Of a stretch of DNA of 64,000 nt, positions 8,074 through 17,563 are shown piece by piece (position 1 is the first letter of the stretch; each line of letters starts with the position of its first letter). A program made the translations under genes and the position numbers. This DNA is from Vibrio sp. 10N (lineage in GTDB: Bacteria > Pseudomonadota > Gammaproteobacteria > Enterobacterales > Vibrionaceae). Below the pieces are notes generated by a model that was given only the letters and a program-made list of their open reading frames with translations, did no database searches and was not told where the DNA came from. Where the stretch lies: positions 1,736,001-1,800,000 of the forward strand of contig NZ_BTPM01000001.1 in assembly GCF_036245475.1 (NCBI RefSeq), read 5' to 3'.

Positions 8074-10308
8074 ATGAAGCCGCGGTATAAAGTATACAGC
8101 TTCCCAGTGATCAAATTAGGCATAGTAGTTTTACTATGCCTTTCGGCTATTGGTCTCTGGTTTGCTTATCAATACTACACAGCCGCTCCTAAAGAAAGTG
8201 CCTTCACTACTCCGCTTATTGCTCAAACTGAGAAGCTGAACACAGCACTTGAATCTACAATTATTACCTTAGATGTGTGTCTTCAAAATGGTGAGTGTAA
8301 TGACGTTAGCCAACACGCTAAGTCATTAATGAATCAAATGGCGGCCTTCAAAGCGCTCGCCGCATTAGACAAAAAGCAAGTCAGTTTAGTTGGTGCTGTG
8401 GAATACAGTAACGTGCAGCTGGCGATCAATCGATACTTCGCAACAGACTCACCTCAGAGTGAAGACTACTATCTACTACGTACAACCCTCAGCAACAACT
8501 ATGTAGAGATCCGCAACCGATTTGACGATCTGTTCTTTGTTGAACACAAACAAGTTGTTGAGGATATTCGCTCTTCTGTAAACATTATTGTTGTCATTTT
8601 TCCTATGCTGGCCATTATTGCCATTGCTGTCGTTCTTGGAGGCTGGAATAGACTGAAGAAAACGGTTCGTGATCGCCGTTCTGTGAATCAGAGTTTTGAG
8701 TCTCTCGCTGAGCGCTTGGATGGACTAGACTCATCAAAAATTGAAGAGATCCTTAGTACGACAGAGATTGACCCCATTGAGCGTAGCATTTATTCCAAGT
8801 TGAGATTGCTCCACGAAAAGGTGGATAAGCAGCAGCAAGATGCCGACTTAAATCAACAGCTCTACGGGCTTATCGGTTATGAAATTCGCGGGATAACCAA
8901 TACCATAAAGGGCGGTATTCATTATCTTGTACAAGATGCAGATGAGAACACAGCGGTTCTCGCTCAGGATATTACTTCTGCAGCCAATACCCTCTCTGAA
9001 CTTGCTGAAAACTACAATCGACTGCTCTCTCAAGGGCGAGACAAAAGCAGTAGCGCGTTTTCTTTTTTAGATGTGGTCTCTGAGCTGACTATCCACATGA
9101 AGTCAAAACTCCAGCGTGAGAACCTAACACTCGAGTGTGCATTCATCGGAAGTGTGCCTGCTATGGTGCTTGGTCATCAAACCAGCCTGTTTTGGATGCT
9201 TTTCCTAAAGCTATCAAACGCTTTACAAATTCAAACCGAAAGAAACGTGTTATTTAAAGTAGAGACTGGTAATGGTCTCGATGTCGATCGCTCAAGAGTT
9301 ACATTGTCACTTACTTTTCTTACCAACACGAACGTTAAAATGGCTAAAGTTGATTCCCTGCATTGGTCTGAACGTGCCGACTCTATGGGAAGCAATGATG
9401 AATGGACAAAATCAATCCTTGGGAATGTGGGTCATTTTAGTTCTAAATGGTTTGAATCTGGTAAACAGCGACGCTTCCAAGTAGAAGTGGATCTTGAGGC
9501 TCAAAGCTACTTCGCCCCTAACTCAAGTGCATTAGAAGGTAAGAATCTTATCGTTTGTAGCTCTGGCATGTTGTCGCTGGAGATATTGACCAATGTGCTC
9601 ACTATGAATGGTGCCAAGTTTACCGTCTGCGAAGATCCCAATGAGCTGTTCCGTCTAAACCCAGCAGAAGAGAAAGTAGACGGCGTCATCATCACAGATG
9701 CCATTGAAGGTATCCAAATCGCGCCTTTCAGTAAAACGCTGAGCAAACGTTTAAAACCTACCGGCACTAAGCTGTTTTTGATGTCGAGCACCTCCGAACT
9801 GGCTCAAATCACTCATGAGTTCGTCGACAAAGTCTTTTTCAGTCCTATCTTGCCGCACGAATTTATTCCTCATTTGCGTGAAGCATTGGAAGCGGAATCG
9901 GTTGAGGAGACCTTAGAGAATAGCTCATTCTTAATTGTTGAAGATGACAAGGTACAACAGTTCCTGCTCAAGCGTATTTTGATGAAACAAGAATACAACG
10001 CCGATACCGTGGGTGATGGTTCAGAAGCGGTCGAATGGGTTAAGAAACAGCGCGCCGACATCATCTTTATGGACTGTATTATGCCGGGTATGGGCGGCAT
10101 ACAGGCTACTCGCCTAATACGTGAACACGAAAAAGAAAACGATATTACCATTCCTTCGACGATCATCGGTGCAACCGCATTGACCAGTGTCGCAGAACAC
10201 AAAGCGTGTATCGAAGCCGGTATGGATTACGTAATCAGCAAGCCTTACAAAAGCGATGAAATTCTCAAGGTGATCAAAAAATATGTGGCCTATCAGAAGA
10301 TTAGTTAG
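8074..10308 (+). CDS. Degenerate hybrid sensor kinase (pseudokinase) with active-looking C-terminal receiver
   Basis: 744 residues. TM helices at about 13-33 and 169-190 flank a short periplasmic sensor domain. The HisKA-like helix reads LIGYEIRG, with Tyr269 where the phospho-accepting His belongs. The ATPase region (about 365-480) has only a remnant N box (KLSNAL) and no recognisable DxGxG or GxGxG motif. A first receiver (about 488-605) has lost its acidic pair (CSS at 495-497) and the conserved Lys-Pro. The second receiver (618-744) is complete, with E623/D624/D625, phospho-acceptor D667, T701 and K723. It starts 3 nt after hlyD and overlaps the TolC gene by 26 bp, so it is built into the secretion operon. 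It probably acts as a membrane-bound phosphorelay or scaffold receiver rather than a kinase. Partner proteins are not visible here. Confidence 0.8.
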   Translation: MKPRYKVYSFPVIKLGIVVLLCLSAIGLWFAYQYYTAAPKESAFTTPLIAQTEKLNTALESTIITLDVCLQNGECNDVSQHAKSLMNQMAAFKALAALDKKQVSLVGAVEYSNVQLAINRYFATDSPQSEDYYLLRTTLSNNYVEIRNRFDDLFFVEHKQVVEDIRSSVNIIVVIFPMLAIIAIAVVLGGWNRLKKTVRDRRSVNQSFESLAERLDGLDSSKIEEILSTTEIDPIERSIYSKLRLLHEKVDKQQQDADLNQQLYGLIGYEIRGITNTIKGGIHYLVQDADENTAVLAQDITSAANTLSELAENYNRLLSQGRDKSSSAFSFLDVVSELTIHMKSKLQRENLTLECAFIGSVPAMVLGHQTSLFWMLFLKLSNALQIQTERNVLFKVETGNGLDVDRSRVTLSLTFLTNTNVKMAKVDSLHWSERADSMGSNDEWTKSILGNVGHFSSKWFESGKQRRFQVEVDLEAQSYFAPNSSALEGKNLIVCSSGMLSLEILTNVLTMNGAKFTVCEDPNELFRLNPAEEKVDGVIITDAIEGIQIAPFSKTLSKRLKPTGTKLFLMSSTSELAQITHEFVDKVFFSPILPHEFIPHLREALEAESVEETLENSSFLIVEDDKVQQFLLKRILMKQEYNADTVGDGSEAVEWVKKQRADIIFMDCIMPGMGGIQATRLIREHEKENDITIPSTIIGATALTSVAEHKACIEAGMDYVISKPYKSDEILKVIKKYVAYQKIS

Positions 10309-11662
10309 TTGTGCTTTTATCGTTGTTAGCTTTCCTTCTCAAGCATTAACCTTGCTGGAGGCGGTACAGATTGGTTTGAACAACAATGTATCGCTTATCG
10401 CGAGTCGCAAAGGTGTTGAAGAAAATGCCTACAACATCGATGTAAGCCGATCTAAATTTCTCCCTACCATTTCAGCCAATGCGACGAGTACTTGGAGTGG
10501 AAACCGCACCGTTCTCAGTAATGCCGATGACACCACGAATAGCTACAATGATCATGGCTACAGTGTCTCTCTTAGTCAAAGTTTGTTTAATCTTGCAGAT
10601 ATCTACAAGTACGGAACGGCAAAACTGGACTTCAACATTGAAGAAATTAAAAACGAAAACAAAACTCAGGAGATCATTCAAGGGATTGCCATTCAGTACT
10701 TCGAATACTTGAAAAACGGCGCTCAAACTCGCGCTACTAAAGCTGAGTTAGATTCATCACTCGCGAGACTCAAACAAATGCAACGTAATGTGGAGCTTGG
10801 TAATGTTGCTGCGAGTGAGCTTTATGAGGTGGTGGCTCAAAAAGAAGGGATAGCCAATCGCTTGAGAACCCTCGGTAAGGACAAAGATGTGATTCTCAAT
10901 ACACTGGAGTTACTTACACAATACCCAGTCATTCCAACTCAAGATATCGAGCGTAGCCTGATATTGTCAGAAATTACGTTTGAGCGAGGCGGCGATCTAC
11001 TTGAGCAGGCGATGCAGTACAACAACGACATCATTGTCTCTGAAAAAACACTAGAGCGAAGCTTTAGAACACTCAAAGAAACGGGATCAAATTTTGCGCC
11101 AAGCCTATCTGCAAGTGCCAGTTATCGTCATGACGACACCAACAATTTCGACCCAATTACCACACCCGGTGCGACCGGGATTAGCGACTCTAAGTCTCTT
11201 GGGCTTACCTTAACTGTTCCAATTACGACCGGTGGCTCGGACTACTATGCTTATAAGAAGAATGAAAAAACCATTGAGCGCAATGAGCTGCTGCTTCTCG
11301 ATACGCGTAACACGGTCAAAAATGACCTAGAAACCTCGATTCTCAACATCAACGATCTCTCTCAATCGATTTTCACCTTCGAAAATATTATTCGCGCCAA
11401 TTATTCTTCCTACAATGGAATTAAGAGGGCTTACGATTTGGGTACGCGCACCCTCACTGACTTACTGGCTGCAGAGAGCAAGTTGTTTAGTGCTATTCGA
11501 GATTATGAGAGCGCAAAATACGATTATGTTATTGAGTCTATTCGACTTGATAAAACAGTGGGTAATTTGTCCCCGCTGAGCATAGAAAAAATCATGGCCT
11601 TAATGGTCAACGAATCCAGCATACGTGATATGGACGTAATACCTGAGCATTTAAAAAACTGA
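10283..11662 (+). CDS. TolC-family outer membrane efflux protein
   Basis: 459 residues with a Sec signal peptide of about 20 residues ending SQA, followed by LTLLEAVQIGLNNN, the usual start of OEP-family trimeric channel proteins. Two repeats of long helices with beta-strand segments follow. The start ATG lies inside the last codons of the upstream gene (26-bp overlap), indicating translational coupling. It would form the outer-membrane exit duct of the secretion system, replacing housekeeping TolC for this cargo (inference from operon position). Confidence 0.85.
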   Translation: MWPIRRLVSCAFIVVSFPSQALTLLEAVQIGLNNNVSLIASRKGVEENAYNIDVSRSKFLPTISANATSTWSGNRTVLSNADDTTNSYNDHGYSVSLSQSLFNLADIYKYGTAKLDFNIEEIKNENKTQEIIQGIAIQYFEYLKNGAQTRATKAELDSSLARLKQMQRNVELGNVAASELYEVVAQKEGIANRLRTLGKDKDVILNTLELLTQYPVIPTQDIERSLILSEITFERGGDLLEQAMQYNNDIIVSEKTLERSFRTLKETGSNFAPSLSASASYRHDDTNNFDPITTPGATGISDSKSLGLTLTVPITTGGSDYYAYKKNEKTIERNELLLLDTRNTVKNDLETSILNINDLSQSIFTFENIIRANYSSYNGIKRAYDLGTRTLTDLLAAESKLFSAIRDYESAKYDYVIESIRLDKTVGNLSPLSIEKIMALMVNESSIRDMDVIPEHLKN

Positions 11663-11711
11663 AAATTATAAGCACTTTTCTTTCAACAGCGAGCAGCAAC
11701 AGGACGGGTCG

Positions 11712-13346
11712 ATGAGTAGTGAGCATTTCTCCCAACGAATCACATTTGCCGATACGGTGTATCTCACCTTTTCGACCATCATGTCGACTCTATTTGCTTT
11801 GGTCTTACCCTTTTCAATCTTGATTATCTTCGACCGTGTGCTGCCCAACCAAGCTAAAGATACCCTCTCTCTACTATTCGCCATTATCCTTGTTGCTATC
11901 TATCTTGATTACCTGCTCAAAAAACAAGAAGAAGTGATTACGTCGACGCTGATGAAGGACTTTGAAACCGATTTGACCAACCGTGTGTTTAAGTCGGTGT
12001 GTTTAGCTGAAATAAACAAGTTTAATCAACTCGAACCTGGTCAGTACTTAGAGCGTATCTCTACCATTCCTGAAATCAAAAGCTTCTTTGGAGGAGAAAC
12101 CGTTCGAGCGGTCATCAACGCTGTGGTGAGTGTGATAACCATCATTATTATTGGCCTTATTAATGTGGGTGCGGGTCTAACGCTGGTCGTGGCTTCAATC
12201 ATTCTTTATGTCGCCGCGCTACGTATTTCCAGTAAAAAGATTGTGACGCTCGAGGAAAAATCAGAGATCGAAGGTCTTACTAATTCCAAAATCATCGAGA
12301 TTGTTTCAAGTCCTCTCGACAACAAAAGCCGCACTATGGAATATCGATTAGAAAGCTTAATGACCGATATGGTTAAGGAGCGAGAACGCAAAAATATCGA
12401 GTATGAAAACCTAGAGTCTGAATTTAACCTTGTTCTAGCACTCATTCAGCAGCTATCTATTGCCTGCGTTGTCGTGCTGCTTGCAACATCGGTTATTAAT
12501 TTGTCTGCAAGCCAAGGCGTTATGGCTGCCATCATTATGCTGACTAACCGATATTTTGCACCGTACCAACAGGTTATGCGTACGATCGGTCGCTGGAAGC
12601 TTAACAAGCTGCACATTGAGAAAGTGTCTGAGTTATTAGAATTGGAATACAAGCAGCAACGTGATATTGCGCTGGTTGAAACTCAGGATGAATCACTCCC
12701 CGCTCCAATTGATCAAGATATCGGTAATCTCATTGAAGTAAAACTCTCCACGGGACAACGAATCGAGTTCGCATTGGGTAGACCCACGGTTATTCGAGGA
12801 CTCTCTGGCAGTGGCAAGAGCCACATCACTCGTTGTCTCACTCGAGATGTTGAATGTGAAAAATCAGAAATCTACATTAACCATAAACCGCTTCATGATG
12901 TTCACTATCACACCTGGCGTGAGGCCGTACACAGAATCGATGGAAACAGTACTTTCGTAGAAGGAACCATTATCGATAACCTAACCTGTTTCAGGCCCAT
13001 CCTGAACAGCGCTGCGTTTACTATTTGCAAGAACCTTGGCATCAAACATGAGATCGATGCGCTTACCGACGGGTTCTACACTCAACTTACCGGACACAAA
13101 AACGCGCCTGTTTCGAGGCAAGTTCAATACGCTCTCTTAATTGTGAGGGCGATGCTAAGCCAAAAAAAATTACTGGTGCTAGACGACATCGACGCTGTTT
13201 TTGACAACGCGTTTGGCGAACGAGTGGTTTCAACACTTATACCCAAAGCAAACCAGCAATTCCTAATTATTGTCAGTAACAAGCTCGACAGCAGAAAGTA
13301 TGGGCTCAAATCGATTCGTTTAACCGGTGAAGAGGTGGCTGCATGA
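11712..13346 (+). CDS. ABC half-transporter of the type I secretion system, degenerate NBD
   Basis: 544 residues. The N-terminal membrane domain has hydrophobic segments around 20-40, 52-68, 136-170 and 240-262. The nucleotide-binding domain keeps Walker A (GLSGSGKS, 363-370) but has an eroded signature (APVSRQ instead of LSGGQ), no Q-loop Gln (HRIDGN), Walker B ending LDD rather than DE, and an H-loop Asn (IVSNKL) instead of His. It overlaps the next ABC gene by 4 bp (ATGA). Two adjacent half-transporters suggest a heterodimer, as known for RtxB/RtxE in the atypical MARTX secretion system of V. cholerae. With these losses it may bind ATP without turning it over. Confidence 0.82.
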   Translation: MSSEHFSQRITFADTVYLTFSTIMSTLFALVLPFSILIIFDRVLPNQAKDTLSLLFAIILVAIYLDYLLKKQEEVITSTLMKDFETDLTNRVFKSVCLAEINKFNQLEPGQYLERISTIPEIKSFFGGETVRAVINAVVSVITIIIIGLINVGAGLTLVVASIILYVAALRISSKKIVTLEEKSEIEGLTNSKIIEIVSSPLDNKSRTMEYRLESLMTDMVKERERKNIEYENLESEFNLVLALIQQLSIACVVVLLATSVINLSASQGVMAAIIMLTNRYFAPYQQVMRTIGRWKLNKLHIEKVSELLELEYKQQRDIALVETQDESLPAPIDQDIGNLIEVKLSTGQRIEFALGRPTVIRGLSGSGKSHITRCLTRDVECEKSEIYINHKPLHDVHYHTWREAVHRIDGNSTFVEGTIIDNLTCFRPILNSAAFTICKNLGIKHEIDALTDGFYTQLTGHKNAPVSRQVQYALLIVRAMLSQKKLLVLDDIDAVFDNAFGERVVSTLIPKANQQFLIIVSNKLDSRKYGLKSIRLTGEEVAA

Positions 13347-15487
13347 GTATTCTTGTCGACTTCAACAACATCGGACAACGACTCTCCGACTTTGAGTCCG
13401 AGCAGTTTCAGGAGCGCTACCAAGGCTCCCCTTTACTCCGGGGACTGGCCTATACGCTTATCGCTATGGAATGGGAAGGAACGCCTGAACTCCTATCCGA
13501 TGCCTTTATGCCAGGGGAATCAGATTCCGACGGTTTTGAGGCGACGTTAACAAGACTAGGTTATCAATGCCGCACTACTAAATATGAAAAAGCCGAGCTT
13601 GCCCAAACAGAGGGGTTACATTTACCGTGCTTTATCGAGCTAGATAAGCTCGAAGCAATACTTCTGTCCGTGCGCGATGGCGTGGCTACGTTATTTGATT
13701 ACAAGAACAATAATAGTGTCACGGTGACATTGGTTAATGCCACATACTCAATAACCGTTATCTCTGAGTATTCTAAGCTGTTTCGAGAACCGCCACCGGA
13801 GTCACAAGACAAATCTAATTGGATCAAGTACGCGTTCTATCGCTATAACGATGAGTTTAAAAGCCTGATTTTTCTCTCTCTAGTTATCAATATCTTTGGT
13901 GCTTTGCAGCCATTCTTTATCATGAGCGTTTATAACTTCGCTCTCGCTTCTAGTTCTGTTTCTACCTTGTATTGGCTAACCCTGTTTGCTGTCTTTTTAG
14001 GATTTGCTGAATATGCCGTTAAAAAGGTTAGGATGAATATTCTCGCCACTTCTGGGCAAGATTTGGCCGTGCACATCTCTCGCAATGTGATAGCAAAGTT
14101 ATTGTGGTTGCCCTACTCAATGACGTCTTCTGCTGGAGTATCTTCTCAGTTGGCGCGTTTAAAAGATATCGATCAGTTCAGAAAGCTCGTCACAGCCGAA
14201 GCGACACTGAGTTACTTCGACATGCCGTTTATCGTTATCTTCATTTTAGCGGTGACCATTCTCTCAGGATACGCGGCGCTTACGGTCTTAGCCGGCATCT
14301 TCTTAATGATCGTATTCTGTATTTATTCGCGCTATATCTATTCTCAAGCAACGGCCAACAGCTCTAGAGCGAATGCCATGGTCTCCTATCAATGGAACGA
14401 ACTACTTCGCGGTATCAATACCATTCAGGGACTGCCTCTTCTTCGCGTTATTCAATCGCGATTTAATGCATCACACGAACAGAGCTCGAATGACGCTGCA
14501 CACGTTGCAATGACCAACAGTAAAATTCAAGCGATTGGTGGCGGCTTAATTCAGGCAATCGGTACGGCTTCGATTGTTACCGCCGTGATAACGGTGATGG
14601 ATGGCAACTCTGATGCCGGCGCTATGTTAGCGACGGTTATTTTGGTTTGGAAAGCACTTGGTCCCATCATGGGCATATATAACTCCATTACCAAGTTTCA
14701 AACCATTAAATCTTCAGCCGCTCAGATCAACGCATTAATGTCACTTAACGACGACAAGACATCGCTAGAGAAAAGTCCACCTATTCGTAAGTTCGTTGGT
14801 GAAGTGGTGGGTAGTGGCATCACACATCGATACCAGGGTGCTCAAACAGGGCTCACTAATTTAGGTTTTAAGCTCATGCCCGGAAGTAAAACCGCCATTT
14901 CAGGCCCTGCTGGGAGTGGAAAGACTACACTTCTGATGATCATTGCCGGCCTTGAAGAGCGTTATCAAGGTGCGGTCTATATCGATGGCTACAATATCAA
15001 ACAGTTCAACAACTATCGCTACAGAAAGGCGATTAACTTCATTCCGTTTGATATGCACCTTTTTGAGGGTTCTATTCGGTCGAACTATGTTCTGCATAAT
15101 GGCGTGATTTCCGAAGTACAGATGTACTATACCTTTAACCTTCTCGAGCTTTCTAAATGGTTTAGAGATGGTCTGGATAGTCACTTAAATACCGATGTAT
15201 TGAAGAACCTCCCTAGCGGTGTCATTCAAAAACTGAAAATAGCGATTGGCCTTGGCGATATGTCCCAGAACTTATTCATTATTGATGAACCGTTTGTAGG
15301 ATGTGAGGCAGAGCACGCGGGGTATTTGAATCAGCTCTTCACTGGCGCGTTAAAAGATAAAACGGTGGTATACACGACGATGGATCCTGCGCTCATCACT
15401 AGCTCTACACATTGCCTATTGCTTGAACCTGACGGCAATCAAAAGTACTTCGGTCTGCCAGATAAAGTAATGAACGCTATGGGGTGA
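13343..15487 (+). CDS. Type I secretion ABC transporter with peptidase-dead C39-like N-terminus
   Basis: 714 residues. Residues 1 to about 145 resemble the C39-like domain of RTX exporters; no Cys is present at the catalytic position, so it should bind cargo rather than cleave it. Membrane segments lie at about 173-195, 207-225, 290-330 and 398-445. The NBD has intact Walker A (GPAGSGKTT, 521-529) and Walker B with Glu (LFIIDEP, 644-650). The signature is LPSGVIQK instead of LSGGQ, the Q-loop Gln is missing (FIPFD) and the H-loop reads TTMD. It is last in the operon. As the only half with a Walker B Glu, it is the more likely site of hydrolysis in a heterodimer with the preceding protein. Confidence 0.85.
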   Translation: MSILVDFNNIGQRLSDFESEQFQERYQGSPLLRGLAYTLIAMEWEGTPELLSDAFMPGESDSDGFEATLTRLGYQCRTTKYEKAELAQTEGLHLPCFIELDKLEAILLSVRDGVATLFDYKNNNSVTVTLVNATYSITVISEYSKLFREPPPESQDKSNWIKYAFYRYNDEFKSLIFLSLVINIFGALQPFFIMSVYNFALASSSVSTLYWLTLFAVFLGFAEYAVKKVRMNILATSGQDLAVHISRNVIAKLLWLPYSMTSSAGVSSQLARLKDIDQFRKLVTAEATLSYFDMPFIVIFILAVTILSGYAALTVLAGIFLMIVFCIYSRYIYSQATANSSRANAMVSYQWNELLRGINTIQGLPLLRVIQSRFNASHEQSSNDAAHVAMTNSKIQAIGGGLIQAIGTASIVTAVITVMDGNSDAGAMLATVILVWKALGPIMGIYNSITKFQTIKSSAAQINALMSLNDDKTSLEKSPPIRKFVGEVVGSGITHRYQGAQTGLTNLGFKLMPGSKTAISGPAGSGKTTLLMIIAGLEERYQGAVYIDGYNIKQFNNYRYRKAINFIPFDMHLFEGSIRSNYVLHNGVISEVQMYYTFNLLELSKWFRDGLDSHLNTDVLKNLPSGVIQKLKIAIGLGDMSQNLFIIDEPFVGCEAEHAGYLNQLFTGALKDKTVVYTTMDPALITSSTHCLLLEPDGNQKYFGLPDKVMNAMG

Positions 15488-15508
15488 TATCGTAGGCACT
15501 TTCCGAAA

Positions 15509-15865
15509 CTAACGGATAACAACTTGTCTTGATTCGCCTGATGACGACGTTACTGTGATGTTCACCGGCGCTTCAACCCCATCAACTGTCGATTGTTTAA
15601 CCGATTTCATTAACACATCATCCATATTCTGAACTTTAAATGTTAAAAGTTCCGATTTTGTGACGTTCAGCACCTTTGTCGAAGATTGATACAAAAATGT
15701 GATGTTTTCCTCTCCCACTTTCAACTCACATTGTTCGTTAACTGAACAATCTACCGTATTGGTCACATCGTGCGTCATCGTACGGTAACTAAATGCGGCA
15801 ATTAGCACCGACATCATGATGATTATTTGTACAAGCCTTGCTTTTGTTAGCTTCTGTGCTGCCAT
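15509..15865 (-). CDS. Small membrane-anchored hypothetical protein
   Basis: 118 residues from the ATG at 15865, which has a GGAG 11 nt upstream; an in-frame TTG 24 nt earlier is less likely. One TM helix at about 12-27 is followed by a soluble domain, probably periplasmic, with two Cys (DCSVNEQCEL) that could form a disulfide. I do not recognise a family. It is convergent with the secretion operon (21 bp between stops) and divergent from ccoN. From memory, V. cholerae has a small hypothetical gene in the same place next to ccoN, so it may belong to the conserved backbone. Confidence 0.65.
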   Translation of the reverse strand: MAAQKLTKARLVQIIIMMSVLIAAFSYRTMTHDVTNTVDCSVNEQCELKVGEENITFLYQSSTKVLNVTKSELLTFKVQNMDDVLMKSVKQSTVDGVEAPVNITVTSSSGESRQVVIR

Positions 15866-16019
15866 TGTGACGAGTTCTCCGTGTAACAAACTTCAAAGTT
15901 TTGAAATAAATGGTCATAAACCAGACCAAGTGTAAGGTTACTACCCTGTTCTTGATTTGTTAATTGAAGTATTATTGTCGCTTGAAAATGCTACTTTTTG
16001 TTAAATCCGGCAAGAGAAG

Positions 16020-16040
16020 TAACGTTTTGATTCAACGTTA
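16020..16040. promoter_or_regulatory. Inverted repeat upstream of ccoN
   Basis: Perfect 7-bp arms TAACGTT and AACGTTA are separated by 7 bp, about 85-105 bp before the ccoN start. The geometry suits a dimeric regulator. It is not an FNR box, and the factor is unknown. Confidence 0.35.
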
Positions 16041-16066
16041 GTTCTTTTGATGGGTTGGGTAGCATT

Positions 16067-16080
16067 ACGACATGTGTCGT
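16067..16080. promoter_or_regulatory. Second short dyad upstream of ccoN
   Basis: ACGACA and TGTCGT arms are separated by 2 bp, 45-58 bp before the ccoN start, near where a promoter would lie. It could be an operator or chance. Confidence 0.25.
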
Positions 16081-16124
16081 GTTGGAAGTAAAGTGTAGTT
16101 AATTAGAAAATTGGAAGCATGTTA

Positions 16125-17552
16125 ATGAGCCAAGAAAAGCAGCTTGAACAAGTCTACAACTATACCGTCGTACGCCAGTTCACATTAGTGACGATTTTAT
16201 GGGGTATTGTTGGTATGGCAGTAGGTGTTTTGATTGCCGCTCAATTAGTTTGGCCACAGCTCAACTTTGATACGCCGTGGTTGACGTACAGTCGTTTACG
16301 TCCTTTGCATACTAATGCGGTAATCTTTGCGTTTGGTACCAGTGCTCTGTTTGCAACGTCTTATTATGTTGTGCAGCGTACCTGTCAAACGAGATTATTT
16401 GGAGGCCCTCTTGTCGCATTCACCTTTTGGGGATGGCAAGCAATTATATTAGCCGCTGCAATTACTCTACCTTTGGGTTTCACCTCAGGTAAAGAATACG
16501 CAGAATTAGAATGGCCAATCGATATCGCTATTGCAGTGGTATGGGTGTCTTACGCTATTGTGTTCTTCGGAACGCTCATCAAGCGTAAAACGTCACATAT
16601 CTATGTAGCGAACTGGTTCTTTGGTGCATTCATCATCACCGTTGCGGTACTTCACATTGTGAACAGTATGGCAATTCCTGTTTCGATGGGTAAATCTTAC
16701 TCCGTCTACTCAGGTGCCGTCGATGCGATGGTTCAATGGTGGTACGGCCACAACGCGGTAGGATTCCTTCTTACAGCCGGTTTCTTGGGTATGATGTACT
16801 ACTTCGTACCAAAGCAAGCTGAACGTCCTGTTTACTCTTACCGTCTATCGATCGTTCACTTCTGGGCGCTTGTCTCTCTGTATATTTGGGCTGGTCCTCA
16901 CCACCTACACTATACAGCTCTACCAGACTGGACTCAGTCACTGGGTATGGTGATGTCTTTGGTTCTATTCGCTCCTTCTTGGGGTGGTATGATCAACGGT
17001 ATCATGACGCTGTCTGGTGCTTGGCATAAGCTGCGCTACGACCCTATTCTTCGTTTCTTGATCGTTTCACTATCGTTCTACGGTATGTCGACGTTCGAAG
17101 GCCCGATGATGTCTATTAAGACAGTTAACGCACTGTCTCACTACACAGACTGGACAATTGGTCACGTACACTCAGGTGCACTGGGTTGGGTTGCGATGGT
17201 ATCTATCGGTTCTGTGTACCACCTAGTACCTCGCCTATTCGGTCAAGAGCGTATGTACTCTGTCGGCCTTATCAACACCCACTTCTGGCTAGCAACTATC
17301 GGTACAGTTCTGTACATCGTTGCGATGTGGATTTCAGGTGTAATGCAAGGTCTGATGTGGCGTGCAGTGAACTCGGACGGTACGCTAACCTACAGCTTCG
17401 TTGAATCTGTACAAGCGTCTTACCCGTTCTACTTCGTTCGTTTTGTTGGTGGCTTCATCTTCTTAGCGGGTATGTTCTTAATGGCATACAACACGTATAA
17501 GACAGTCACTGCCACTAAAGGTAGCTTAAAAGCTGCTCCTCAACCGGCTTAA
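16125..17552 (+). CDS. ccoN: Cytochrome cbb3 oxidase subunit I (catalytic)
   Basis: Catalytic subunit of the high-affinity cbb3 terminal oxidase, carrying haem b and the haem b3-CuB centre. 475 residues, the normal length, with about 12 TM helices. Conserved stretches include [21 protein letters not shown], the GPHHLHYT metal-ligand region and [15 protein letters not shown] at 16113-16117 gives good spacing to the ATG at 16125 and almost none to the in-frame ATG at 16119, so the later start is chosen. It is first gene of ccoNOQP. Confidence 0.97.
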   Translation: MSQEKQLEQVYNYTVVRQFTLVTILWGIVGMAVGVLIAAQLVWPQLNFDTPWLTYSRLRPLHTNAVIFAFGTSALFATSYYVVQRTCQTRLFGGPLVAFTFWGWQAIILAAAITLPLGFTSGKEYAELEWPIDIAIAVVWVSYAIVFFGTLIKRKTSHIYVANWFFGAFIITVAVLHIVNSMAIPVSMGKSYSVYSGAVDAMVQWWYGHNAVGFLLTAGFLGMMYYFVPKQAERPVYSYRLSIVHFWALVSLYIWAGPHHLHYTALPDWTQSLGMVMSLVLFAPSWGGMINGIMTLSGAWHKLRYDPILRFLIVSLSFYGMSTFEGPMMSIKTVNALSHYTDWTIGHVHSGALGWVAMVSIGSVYHLVPRLFGQERMYSVGLINTHFWLATIGTVLYIVAMWISGVMQGLMWRAVNSDGTLTYSFVESVQASYPFYFVRFVGGFIFLAGMFLMAYNTYKTVTATKGSLKAAPQPA

Positions 17553-17563
17553 GGAGATTAAAG

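Noticed and set aside
8848..9033. Possible separate minus-strand gene inside the pseudokinase gene
   Set aside because: The plus-strand frame is continuous and has clear receiver homology downstream; the minus frame shows nothing.
15951..15965. TTGATTTGTTAATTG as an FNR box for ccoN
   Set aside because: Only the left half-site fits; the right half lacks ATCAA.
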